Origin: a virus
Virus record (IMG/VR): IMGVR_UViG_3300031767_000002
Coordinates: 1-28,161 of that record
DNA: 28,161 bases
Reading direction: 5' to 3' (one strand)
Under the pieces are notes generated by a model. It saw only the letters and a program-made list of their open reading frames with translations. It was not told the DNA's origin and did no database searches. Positions 1-5,312 of this stretch are shown in pieces. Position 1 is the stretch's first letter, and each line of letters begins with the position of its first letter. The position numbers were made by a program, and so were the translations under genes.

Positions 1-140
1 AGCAGCATCAGCAGCATCAGCACCAGCAGCAGCATCAGCAGCAGCAGCACCAGCAGCACCAGCAGCATCAGCAGCATCAGCAGCAGCATCAGCAGCAGCA
101 GCACCAGCAGCAGCACCAGCAGCAGCACCAGCAGCAGCAT
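1..140. repeat. CAG-based trinucleotide repeat tract
   Basis: About 140 bases are built almost only from CAG, CAC and CAT triplets. The tract runs into the window edge, so its full length is unknown. It encodes the Gln/His stretch of the partial gene. Tracts of this kind are prone to slippage and to assembly collapse. Confidence 0.85.
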
Positions 141-269
141 ACTGCTGAGCATCAGCAGCAGCGTGCTGCGCTGGCGTACCGCTGCCCGCGCTGTGGTGCT
201 GCGTTGACGCAGCAGCATTACGGGGCTGCGCGGCGGTACGGGTATTGCGGGAAGTGTAAGGAGAAATGA
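3..269 (+). CDS. C-terminal part of a Gln/His-repeat protein with a zinc ribbon (partial)
   Basis: This frame is open from the window edge to a TGA at 267-269, so the start lies outside the window. The first 46 or so visible codons are almost only CAG (Gln) and CAC/CAT (His), in an irregular QHQQ/QQQH pattern. A short zinc ribbon follows: CPRCGAAL, about 17 residues, then YCGKCKEK, giving two CxxC knuckles. The zinc ribbon picks this frame over the Ser/Ile and Ala/Ser frames of the same repeat. The His-rich tract could bind metal, but no function is recognised. The repeat length may vary between isolates. Confidence 0.6.
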   Translation, partial: QHQQHQHQQQHQQQQHQQHQQHQQHQQQHQQQQHQQQHQQQHQQQHTAEHQQQRAALAYRCPRCGAALTQQHYGAARRYGYCGKCKEK

Positions 270-298
270 AAAGCCCCATCCGGCAACGGATGGGGCTT
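262..298 (-). terminator. Rho-independent terminator of the minus-strand gene 319-597
   Basis: The arms 271-282 and 287-298 are perfect 12-bp complements (AAGCCCCATCCG / CGGATGGGGCTT) around a GCAA tetraloop. Read on the minus strand, the hairpin is followed by a T-rich run (TTCATTTC). It starts two bases after the stop of the plus-strand zinc-ribbon gene and may also stop that transcript, but the plus side has no T-tract. Confidence 0.8.
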
Positions 299-318
299 GA
301 TGGGATGCGGCGGGTCGT

Positions 319-597
319 CTAGATGACGCCCGCTCTGCGGAGGATGAATGCGTAGTGTTCTTTTGCCTCTTCGAGATTGTCGTATTCGTACACTTCGGCA
401 GTGCAATCGTAGCCTCGGCGCTCTATGAAATAGATGACGACCGAGCCGGTTTCAGTGCGGAACACACGGTACTGGATATCGTCCCCGTCGATATTGAACC
501 GCACCGAGCCTATCTCCGACCCGTTGAAGGTGGCGACCTCGTAGTTGTTGTCGCCGGTGAAACTTCGGTACCCGCGCCAGATAGAGATTGTTGCCAT
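319..597 (-). CDS. Small protein of the phage W-x-G family, unknown function
   Basis: 92 residues. The ATG at 597 is chosen over an upstream in-frame start because the promoter at 643-671 lies inside the longer reading frame and AAGGAC precedes this ATG. It is a paralogue of the genes at 773, 1164, 3526 and 4217. They share an N-terminal ISIWRG-like strand, a central VFRTETGSVVIY segment (strand, turn, Gly, hydrophobic strand) and a C-terminal YDNLEEA helix start. No signal peptide, membrane segment or catalytic motif is visible. It is transcribed divergently from 773 and ends at a strong terminator. A host-takeover or anti-defence role is possible from its position, but this is a guess. Confidence 0.75.
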   Translation of the reverse strand: MATISIWRGYRSFTGDNNYEVATFNGSEIGSVRFNIDGDDIQYRVFRTETGSVVIYFIERRGYDCTAEVYEYDNLEEAKEHYAFILRRAGVI

Positions 598-642
598 TTG
601 TGTGCCGTCCTTTCTTGACGTGTGTTTATCGTTTACGTCTCT

Positions 643-671
643 ACTATACCGCACACGCCGCGATTTGTCAA
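643..671 (-). promoter_or_regulatory. Sigma70-type promoter for gene 319-597
   Basis: On the minus strand: TTGACA (671-666), a 17-base spacer AATCGCGGCGTGTGCGG and TATAGT (648-643). CGAT begins 12 bases after the -10, as in three other promoters here. Confidence 0.85.
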
Positions 672-682
672 GCCCCAATTTC

Positions 683-707
683 GCGGAAAATCCGGCGGAT
701 TTTCCGC
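683..707. promoter_or_regulatory. Perfect palindrome between divergent promoters (operator candidate)
   Basis: The arms GCGGAAAATCC (683-693) and GGATTTTCCGC (697-707) are perfect inverted repeats with a 3-base centre. The palindrome ends one base before the -35 of the plus promoter and starts 11 bases after the -35 of the minus promoter. A dimeric regulator bound here could affect both. An AT-rich activating element is an alternative. Confidence 0.5.
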
Positions 708-736
708 TTGACAACCGGCGCGGGGTGTGGTAAAGT
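708..736 (+). promoter_or_regulatory. Sigma70-type promoter for gene 773-1108
   Basis: TTGACA at 708-713, 17-base spacer ACCGGCGCGGGGTGTGG, TAAAGT at 731-736. The spacer differs by one base from that of the promoter at 3867-3895. CGAT follows 12 bases after the -10. Confidence 0.85.
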
Positions 737-772
737 AGGGGCGTGATCGATAATTACTAAGGGAGGTCAAAA

Positions 773-1108
773 ATGGCTACGATCAACATCTGGAAAGGAA
801 CCAAGCGCGTCGTACGCGGCAATACATATAAGACCGTCGCGTACGTTGAGTTTGACGGTGAGTGTTTGGGAGTCTGTTGGGAAGAGTACGACTCCCGCGG
901 CGTAGAGACGACGGTGTTTCGTTCTTCCGATGGGCGTATAATCGTCCACCAGGAGAGGTGGAGCAGATGGGAGGGCGAGGAAACTCGCGCAGATGTTTTC
1001 GTTTTCCCGTCTATTGAAGACGCAACGGACGCATTCCGGTGGGAGTTGGAGCAGGCGGGGATCATTCCCCGCCCGACGCTCACACTCGAAGAGGTTGACG
1101 GTCGGTAG
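773..1108 (+). CDS. Small protein of the phage W-x-G family, unknown function
   Basis: 111 residues. The ATG at 773 is preceded by GGGAGGT. The N-terminus MATINIWKG almost repeats MATISIWRG of the divergent gene 319-597. The middle has VFRSSDGRIIVHQERW and the C-terminal part has VFVFPSIEDA, matching the family pattern of strand, DG turn, strand, then an LE[ED]A helix. A 13-residue acidic tail is added after the shared part. It is the first gene of a three-gene plus-strand run (773, 1164, 1517) that ends at the terminator at 1865. Function unknown. Confidence 0.8.
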   Translation: MATINIWKGTKRVVRGNTYKTVAYVEFDGECLGVCWEEYDSRGVETTVFRSSDGRIIVHQERWSRWEGEETRADVFVFPSIEDATDAFRWELEQAGIIPRPTLTLEEVDGR

Positions 1109-1115
1109 TCAGTTC

Positions 1116-1151
1116 GGGGCGTTCCGGTTCGCCGGAGCGCCCCTTCGTTGT
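1116..1151 (+). terminator. Intergenic TTCG-loop hairpin, partial terminator or mRNA-stability stem
   Basis: The arms 1116-1127 and 1132-1143 form a 12-bp stem with one G-T pair, closed by a TTCG tetraloop. Only a weak T-rich stretch (TTCGTTGT) follows, and the next gene begins at 1164 with its own strong ribosome site. It is more likely to attenuate transcription or protect mRNA ends than to terminate fully. Confidence 0.5.
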
Positions 1152-1163
1152 AAAGGAGGTTCA

Positions 1164-1520
1164 ATGCGGGTACGGGTTTGGCACGGTTGGCGGGGCGTCC
1201 ACGGTAACAGAGATGTTTCACAGTTCGTCTGGATCGAGCTCGACGGTGAACTGCTCGGTTCCCTCGTCGTTGAGGTCGACGAAGACCGAACGGACGAGCG
1301 GGTATTCTACCAAACGACTGACGGACGGATCGTCGTCGCCGAGCACCGCTACGGCGACTGGGAGAAGGGCGGCGTCGATTACGGGGTAGTGTCGGTGTAC
1401 GCCGACCTCGAAGACGCTGCGCGGCGCGGCTGGTACGAAGACCTCGTGCGGGTCGGCGCGTATGATGCGCCGACGCTGGAACTTGATGAGTGGCTAAGCC
1501 GGTACGAGGAAGAGGAATGA
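1164..1520 (+). CDS. Small protein of the phage W-x-G family with an acidic tail, unknown function
   Basis: 118 residues. The ATG at 1164 follows AAAGGAGGT with ideal spacing, so the longer upstream open frame is not used. It shares VRVWHGW at the N-terminus, VFYQTTDGRIVVAEHRYGDW in the middle and VYADLEDAA near the C-terminus with its paralogues. The last 20 residues are strongly acidic and end in RYEEEE. The stop overlaps the start of the next gene as ATGA, which suggests translational coupling. Function unknown. Confidence 0.78.
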   Translation: MRVRVWHGWRGVHGNRDVSQFVWIELDGELLGSLVVEVDEDRTDERVFYQTTDGRIVVAEHRYGDWEKGGVDYGVVSVYADLEDAARRGWYEDLVRVGAYDAPTLELDEWLSRYEEEE

Positions 1521-1843
1521 AGATCGCTTTTGAACGCACCCCAACCGCGATCTGCGCAGTGCTGTACGAGCCGGGCGAGTGCGACCGCATCATCAGCGTC
1601 TCTCGCGCGAGCGACGCCATCGACGTATTCGCGCTTGACGTTTCTCCCGCCGCGTACAAGCCTCTCGACGCGCTGTTCGCGTTGTCGCGCGTCGTCTGCG
1701 TCGAGATCGAGCGACGCGAAGGCGGCTGGCGCGTTGAGGTCGCGTACTGGAACAAAGGTCTGGGCACGCTTGCGCAATACGAGACGGACGCGGCAACGCT
1801 CTCAGAAGCGCTGGCGCGCTGTGTGTGGGCGCTGGCGAGGTAG
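1517..1843 (+). CDS. Small hypothetical protein
   Basis: 108 residues. The ATG at 1517 overlaps the previous stop and has GAGGAA just upstream. The sequence alternates predicted strands (KIAFERTPTAICAVLYE, VVCVEIERR, GGWRVEVAYWN) and ends in a helix (TLSEALARCVWALAR). The final WRVEVAYW plus helix layout loosely recalls the W-x-G paralogues upstream, but the IW-G and T-x-x-G-x-I signatures are absent. It is the last gene of its operon, with a terminator 22 bases downstream. Function unknown. Confidence 0.65.
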   Translation: MKIAFERTPTAICAVLYEPGECDRIISVSRASDAIDVFALDVSPAAYKPLDALFALSRVVCVEIERREGGWRVEVAYWNKGLGTLAQYETDAATLSEALARCVWALAR

Positions 1844-1864
1844 CGGTGCGGGTTGACGTTGTGG

Positions 1865-1896
1865 AGCGCCGGGCGAACGTCCGGCGCTTTTTGTTT
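1865..1896 (+). terminator. Rho-independent terminator after gene 1517-1843
   Basis: AGCGCCGG (1865-1872) pairs perfectly with CCGGCGCT (1881-1888) around an 8-base loop, followed by TTTTGTTT. It separates the upstream operon from the promoter at 1914. Confidence 0.85.
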
Positions 1897-1913
1897 GCCT
1901 TGAACGTTGGGTA

Positions 1914-1942
1914 TTGACAAACGGTGCGGGTTGTGGTAAAGT
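1914..1942 (+). promoter_or_regulatory. Sigma70-type promoter for the clamp-like gene pair
   Basis: TTGACA at 1914-1919, 17-base spacer AACGGTGCGGGTTGTGG, TAAAGT at 1937-1942. The downstream CGAT motif is present but begins 15, not 12, bases after the -10. Confidence 0.85.
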
Positions 1943-1986
1943 GTAGTCACGGCAATCGATTTACCACAGAGAAAGGAAGAGATGCT

Positions 1987-2661
1987 ATGTCCAGCAGCGA
2001 GCTTGCTCACTTTTTGAACGTCGCCCTCGACATTCAGGCGACGCCGTACCCCGGCGTTCACGTCGATGACGGCGTAGCGGCGGCGACAGACGGGGTGATG
2101 TTGGTCGTCAAGACGTTCAGCGGTGAGTTCCTTCGCGGCGAAGGCGCAATCTCGCCGAAAGCCGCGAAGGTGCTTGAGGCGCTGGCGGAGGCGACGTGGA
2201 TCGGGAGCATCGAGGTTGACGGAAACCGCGTGACCGTAACCGCGCAGACTACGCAGTACGACGAGAAGGCGGGAGGTGAGGTCGCGGGCGAGTACTGTGA
2301 GGTGAAGTTGCCCGAATTCTACTGCCCGCGAGCGCCGGTCGCGCGGATGCTTGGAGTGCTGACGGACGAGAGCCGCGGGTGGGTGCAGATCGTTGAGAAT
2401 CCCCGGATAAAGAACGTCAAAGAGTGGAGCGTGAAGGAGTTCGTTGCGTTGGTGAGTAATCCACGCGAAGGATACGAACTCTTCCGGTTGAAGGACATCG
2501 ATGATGAGCACTGGTACAGCGTCGCCCAACTCCGGCGCGGGCTGCGGCTGTTCGGGAAGAACTCCCGCCTAAGCGTCCGCCGGAACGCCAAAGGCTGGCT
2601 GGCGTTCGGCGATCAGTGGGGGTATACGTTTGCGGTTACGCCGTTTGTCAAGCACGATTAG
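1987..2661 (+). CDS. Two-domain protein resembling a DNA sliding clamp, copy 1
   Basis: 224 residues. The ATG at 1987 has GAAAGGAAG upstream; an earlier GTG would overlap the promoter. The region around residues 25-75 reads VAAATDGVMLVV, then ISPKAAKVLEALAEA, then SIEVDGNRVTVTAQ. This matches the beta-clamp domain pattern of an ATDGxRLAV strand, an IVPRKxLxEL helix and a second strand. The C-terminal half ends YSVAQLRRGLRLFG...LSVRR...TFAVTPF, like a second clamp domain closing in xxVMPM. Bacterial beta has three such domains in about 370 residues; this size fits a two-domain, PCNA-like subunit. A paralogue follows 9 bases downstream. Fold similarity is judged by eye. Confidence 0.5.
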   Translation: MSSSELAHFLNVALDIQATPYPGVHVDDGVAAATDGVMLVVKTFSGEFLRGEGAISPKAAKVLEALAEATWIGSIEVDGNRVTVTAQTTQYDEKAGGEVAGEYCEVKLPEFYCPRAPVARMLGVLTDESRGWVQIVENPRIKNVKEWSVKEFVALVSNPREGYELFRLKDIDDEHWYSVAQLRRGLRLFGKNSRLSVRRNAKGWLAFGDQWGYTFAVTPFVKHD

Positions 2662-2670
2662 GAGACGTAT

Positions 2671-3339
2671 ATGCCAAGTCTAGACATCGCAAACTTTTTG
2701 ACTGTCGCGCTCGATGTGCAGAATGAGGGATATGCCGGAGTTCACGTCTCCGGCGGCGTGGCTGCGGCGACCGACGGCGCGATGCTGGTCGTTGCTGATT
2801 GGGGTTCAGAGTTCCTCCGCGGCGAGGGGACGATATCGCCGCGCGCGGTGCTGGCGCTGGCAGCGCTGGCGGAGGCTACAAATCTCGGCGGTATTGACGT
2901 GGACGGCAACCGTGTGATCGTTGTCGCCCAAAGCACGCGGTATGAGGAGCGGGGAGGGGAAGTGACGGGGGATTTTCAGACTATTCCTCTCCCCGATTTT
3001 TACTGCCCGCACAATCCCGCCGTTGTGCATCTAGTCAGAAACCTGACAGACGCAGAGGAGAGTTGGGTTCCCCTCGCCGAAAATCCCGTTCTGAAGAACC
3101 TTCGCACCTTACGCGCAAATGATTGTGTCGTTCTGTCGGGTTTATACGGCGAAGGGTACGAACTGTTCCACCCGAAAACCGAAGGCGACACGCTGTACTA
3201 CTACAGCGTCGCTCGGCTGCGACGAGGTTTGAAGTTGTTCGGCGCGCGTGCGCGCCTGAGCGTGCGCAGGAGCGCCAGAGGTTGGTTGGTGTTTGAGGAC
3301 GGATATCAGAAGTTTGCGATCGCGCCGTTCGCCGACTAA
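2671..3339 (+). CDS. Two-domain protein resembling a DNA sliding clamp, copy 2
   Basis: 222 residues. The ATG at 2671 follows AGGAG, 9 bases after the stop of copy 1. It is a clear paralogue of copy 1 along its length: LDIANFLTVALDVQ, GVAAATDGAMLVV, GTISPRAVLALAALAEA, GIDVDGNRVIVVAQ, then LPDFYCP, and a C-terminal YSVARLRRGLKLFGARARLSVRR...FAIAPF. The inter-domain part differs most. It shares the promoter at 1914 and ends at the terminator at 3359. If the clamp reading is right, the two proteins may form a mixed ring or serve different partners. Neither protein has an obvious clamp-binding tail. Confidence 0.5.
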   Translation: MPSLDIANFLTVALDVQNEGYAGVHVSGGVAAATDGAMLVVADWGSEFLRGEGTISPRAVLALAALAEATNLGGIDVDGNRVIVVAQSTRYEERGGEVTGDFQTIPLPDFYCPHNPAVVHLVRNLTDAEESWVPLAENPVLKNLRTLRANDCVVLSGLYGEGYELFHPKTEGDTLYYYSVARLRRGLKLFGARARLSVRRSARGWLVFEDGYQKFAIAPFAD

Positions 3340-3358
3340 CCGCAGCGCAAACACCAGA

Positions 3359-3390
3359 ACCGCCGGACGCGCGTCCGGCGGTTTTTGTTT
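3359..3390 (+). terminator. Rho-independent terminator of the clamp-like operon
   Basis: ACCGCCGGAC (3359-3368) pairs perfectly with GTCCGGCGGT (3373-3382) around a GCGC loop and is followed by TTTTGTTT. Confidence 0.9.
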
Positions 3391-3400
3391 ATTCAGCAGT

Positions 3401-3444
3401 GTCACAACACATCATTCTCTTTTATTTATACAGCGTGTTGTGAC
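3401..3444 (-). repeat. 44-bp inverted-repeat element, copy 1
   Basis: GTCACAACAC at 3401-3410 and GTGTTGTGAC at 3435-3444 are perfect 10-bp inverted arms around a 24-base core. The core contains TATAAATAAAAGA on the minus strand. CAGCAG flanks the left arm. It lies between convergent genes, 10 bases after a terminator. Confidence 0.95.
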
Positions 3445-3471
3445 AACAGTGCGCGGGCTTGGCGGCGGCGG

Positions 3472-3508
3472 GGAAAAGAAAACCCCGCGCTTGTCAGGCG
3501 CGGGGGTT
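3472..3508 (-). terminator. Rho-independent terminator of the minus-strand gene 3526-3822
   Basis: AACCCCGCGC (3481-3490) pairs with GCGCGGGGGTT (3498-3508), with one bulged G. On the minus strand the stem is followed by TTCTTTTCCCC. It starts 18 bases past the stop. Confidence 0.75.
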
Positions 3509-3525
3509 CGGGTCGGGTTCGTTGA

Positions 3526-3822
3526 TTAGATGAGGCGCATATCTTTCAGTGCTTGTCGCAACTCGTCATTCTGCGCCGCTTCCTCAAGGTTGCTGAACCG
3601 GAAGATGTGCCCGTAGTGCGGTTCGCCGACGATGCCCGACCAAGTGGTGAGGTGCACGATAATTTCGCCCTCTGTCTGATAAACGTAGTAGGTCTTTCCG
3701 TCAATTACGTCCTCGAACCATCCGATTTCCTCAGCGATTATTTCGGTAACCGTGTACTTGCTGGTGTCGTCGCCTGGCAGAAACGTTCGCTCGCCTTCCC
3801 AGATTTTGTACATCTGCAGCAT
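3526..3822 (-). CDS. Small protein of the phage W-x-G family, unknown function
   Basis: 98 residues. The ATG at 3822 has AGGAGG eight bases upstream; a Met at position 4 is a less well placed alternative. Family marks are YKIWEGERTF at the N-terminus, YYVYQTEGEIIVHLTTWSG in the middle and FRFSNLEEAA near the end. The middle part is more acidic than in the other copies. It has its own promoter (3867-3895) and terminator, and is divergent from 3998. Function unknown. Confidence 0.78.
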   Translation of the reverse strand: MLQMYKIWEGERTFLPGDDTSKYTVTEIIAEEIGWFEDVIDGKTYYVYQTEGEIIVHLTTWSGIVGEPHYGHIFRFSNLEEAAQNDELRQALKDMRLI

Positions 3823-3866
3823 TTTGTGTGCCTCCTAGGTGCTAAGCGCTTATCGATTACGGTTAT

Positions 3867-3895
3867 ACTATACCACACCCCGCGCCGTTTGTCAA
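3867..3895 (-). promoter_or_regulatory. Sigma70-type promoter for gene 3526-3822
   Basis: On the minus strand: TTGACA (3895-3890), 17-base spacer AACGGCGCGGGGTGTGG, TATAGT (3872-3867). CGAT begins 12 bases after the -10. Confidence 0.88.
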
Positions 3896-3933
3896 TACCC
3901 AATTTTCGAGATTTTCCCGCGATTTTTGTGGGG

Positions 3934-3962
3934 TTGACAGACCGGCGCGCGCGTGGTATACT
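3934..3962 (+). promoter_or_regulatory. Sigma70-type promoter for genes 3998-4558
   Basis: TTGACA at 3934-3939, 17-base spacer GACCGGCGCGCGCGTGG, TATACT at 3957-3962. CGAT begins 12 bases after the -10. The divergent -35 boxes are 38 bases apart, close to the 36 bases at the two other divergent pairs. Confidence 0.88.
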
Positions 3963-3997
3963 GTGCGTGTAGTCGATTACGCGAAAGGAGACCACTA

Positions 3998-4216
3998 ATG
4001 CCCAAGCGACGCTCTGCACCAAAGCCGCGCCCCGCGCGCGAGGTCGTTATTGAGGAAGGCGCTGACTACCGCCTCCTCTACGACCGCGAGACGCGCGACT
4101 ACGCGGTTGAGTACCGCGGCGAGCCGGTCGGCTGGCGCGCGTATGTTGAGGACGCGCGCCGACTGGTGGAACAGTTGCGGTACGAAGAGGCGCGACGCGG
4201 CGCGGGAAAGGAGTGA
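3998..4216 (+). CDS. Small basic hypothetical protein
   Basis: 72 residues. The ATG at 3998 follows GAAAGGAG; the upstream in-frame start would lie in the promoter. The first 15 residues are very basic (PKRRSAPKPRPAR). A short strand pair (ADYRLLYDRETRDYAVEYRGEP) follows, then a charged helix (VEDARRLVEQLRYEEARR). The basic tail could bind nucleic acid. The stop directly abuts the next gene. Function unknown. Confidence 0.65.
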   Translation: MPKRRSAPKPRPAREVVIEEGADYRLLYDRETRDYAVEYRGEPVGWRAYVEDARRLVEQLRYEEARRGAGKE

Positions 4217-4558
4217 ATGATGTTTCGAGATATTGTACTAATCAACGGACCCGTCCCGAAGGACGGGGTTGCGGACTACGAAAGATTGCGCATCAAGGCG
4301 CGTCCGCTTGGTCGTCCCTACACTTGGGACAACGGGCGGGCGTGGAACCCCCACACAACGAACGGCGGCTTCATCCTCGTCTTCGAGTGTGAGGACGGGA
4401 CGATCTACGTTCAAGAAATTGAGTGGGAAGTTGACCCATACCCGGACGCGACGCCTGACCCTCGGACGTACTACTACTACGAGCGCTACGACTCGCTCGC
4501 CGAAGCGCGAGCGGGCGGGCGCGGGTGGTTGATAGAGTACGCGCTGGGAAACGAGTAG
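4217..4558 (+). CDS. Divergent member of the phage W-x-G family, unknown function
   Basis: 113 residues from the first of two tandem ATG codons. The second, at 4220, is better spaced from AAAGGAG (4207-4213) and may be the real start. Compared with its paralogues it has lost the IW-G start, but keeps the middle pattern (GGFILVFECEDGTIYVQEIEWEV) and the ending YYYYERYDSLAEA. A longer loop separates the N-terminal strand from the core. It is co-transcribed with 3998 and followed by a terminator. Function unknown. Confidence 0.7.
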   Translation: MMFRDIVLINGPVPKDGVADYERLRIKARPLGRPYTWDNGRAWNPHTTNGGFILVFECEDGTIYVQEIEWEVDPYPDATPDPRTYYYYERYDSLAEARAGGRGWLIEYALGNE

Positions 4559-4578
4559 TTCCGCCCCGCTGTTCCCAC

Positions 4579-4608
4579 ACCCCGCCGGCGTCGGCGGGGT
4601 TTCTGTTT
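4579..4608 (+). terminator. Rho-independent terminator after gene 4217-4558
   Basis: ACCCCGCCG (4579-4587) pairs with CGGCGGGGT (4592-4600) around GCGT, followed by TTCTGTTT. It closes the accessory region and opens a 322-base gap before the next gene. Confidence 0.85.
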
Positions 4609-4618
4609 GTTCAGCAGC

Positions 4619-4662
4619 GTCACAACACTCGATCTTCTTTTATTTATACGCAGTGTTGTGAC
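4619..4662 (-). repeat. 44-bp inverted-repeat element, copy 2
   Basis: Perfect arms GTCACAACAC (4619-4628) and GTGTTGTGAC (4653-4662). The core has TATAAATAAAAGA on the minus strand. CAGCAG precedes the left arm. It lies in the 4559-4881 gap, 10 bases after the terminator. Confidence 0.95.
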
Positions 4663-4682
4663 ACCCGCCGCACCACCTGAAA

Positions 4683-4703
4683 GTAGTACTCCCCCGCGCC
4701 CGC
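4683..4703 (+). repeat. 21-bp repeat accompanying the elements, copy 1
   Basis: This 21-base stretch, beginning GTAGTACTCCCCC, recurs exactly and inverted at 10470-10490. It lies between element copies 2 and 3. The similarity continues patchily through CATCAGCAG to the neighbouring element arm. Confidence 0.9.
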
Positions 4704-4721
4704 TGTTATTCCATCAGCAGT

Positions 4722-4765
4722 GTCACAACACTCTATAGAAATAAAAGAGAAGCAGGTGTTGTGAC
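4722..4765 (+). repeat. 44-bp inverted-repeat element, copy 3
   Basis: Perfect arms at 4722-4731 and 4756-4765. The core has TATAGAAATAAAAGA on the plus strand, opposite to copy 2. Relative to its CATCAGCAG flank, this core is flipped compared with copies 1, 2, 4 and 7. Confidence 0.95.
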
Positions 4766-4814
4766 ACCCCGCGCACGCGCCGCGATCTGGCGTACGAAAA
4801 CGCGGCGCTTCTCT

Positions 4815-4847
4815 GGTACAATTAAAGTGAGGGGCGCACAGCGCCCC
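4815..4847 (+). promoter_or_regulatory. Possible extended -10 promoter and leader hairpin for the head module
   Basis: TGGTACAAT at 4814-4822 resembles an extended -10, but no good -35 is 17 bases upstream. A hairpin follows (GGGGCGC 4831-4837, GCGCCCC 4841-4847) in the leader of gene 4882. Apart from this, the terminator and elements 2 and 3, the gap 4559-4881 shows nothing recognisable. Confidence 0.35.
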
Positions 4848-4881
4848 GCTGAAGAGAGAGAGAGGAGTAGGAGGGCATCAC

Positions 4882-5112
4882 GTGAACCTTCCCTTTTCGC
4901 AACCGCTGGACAAGGTGACCTTTGGCGCACTCGCCGCTGCGACTGTCATCATTCTCACCTGGGCGCTGCGTGAGTTCGCGGGGATCGATTTGCCCGCCGA
5001 GGTGCAATCCGCATTGGCGGTGATTATCGGGTATGTCGTCTCGTATCACATCCCACTGAGCGAGGTTGAGGCTGAGGCAATCGCGCGGAAGTACTATCGG
5101 AATTACAAATGA
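4882..5112 (+). CDS. Small two-helix membrane protein, holin-like
   Basis: 76 residues. The GTG at 4882 follows AGGAGGG. Two hydrophobic segments, about residues 13-31 (VTFGALAAATVIILTWAL) and 41-57 (VQSALAVIIGYVVSYHI), are joined by GIDLPAE. The pattern of TM, [VI]D[VL]PAEV and TM resembles small phage holins of the r1t type. Its place directly before the terminase genes, away from the endolysin at 19145, is unusual. The stop overlaps the next start as ATGA. A different membrane role is possible. Confidence 0.55.
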   Translation: MNLPFSQPLDKVTFGALAAATVIILTWALREFAGIDLPAEVQSALAVIIGYVVSYHIPLSEVEAEAIARKYYRNYK

Positions 5113-5312
5113 CGACGGAAGATCTGCTGACAGACGAAGCCCGCGCCGCGGTGTTGCGCGCGTTGTTTATGATCGTTGTCAACGACAACGAACCGGCAAG
5201 CGCGCGCGTCGCTGCGGCGCGGCTGTTTCTGTCGCAGTTCGATGAGCAACCGAACGCCGATCAGAGCGTAATGGTGATCGTCGATGAGGCGGCGTTCGTC
5301 AAGACGGTATGA
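5109..5312 (+). CDS. Small protein before TerL, possible small terminase subunit
   Basis: 67 residues. The ATG at 5109 overlaps the preceding stop. Mostly helical: TDEARAAVLRALFMIVV, then SARVAAARLFLSQF, then a short strand-like end. The second helix resembles the SARVRAAE helix often seen in small terminases, and position just before the large subunit fits. At 67 residues it is shorter than usual for TerS and no helix-turn-helix can be assigned. Its 3' end overlaps the TerL start by 29 bases. Confidence 0.4.
   Translation: MTTEDLLTDEARAAVLRALFMIVVNDNEPASARVAAARLFLSQFDEQPNADQSVMVIVDEAAFVKTV

Noticed and set aside
757-2529. 590-codon open frame on the minus strand
   Set aside because: It is antisense to four well-supported genes plus a terminator and a promoter, and its product is a low-complexity Arg/Ser/His-rich sequence, as expected of GC-rich shadow frames.
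4619-4765. Elements as Rho-independent terminators
   Set aside because: The loops are about 24 bases, no T-tract follows the stems, and dedicated terminators are already present next to copies 1 and 2.
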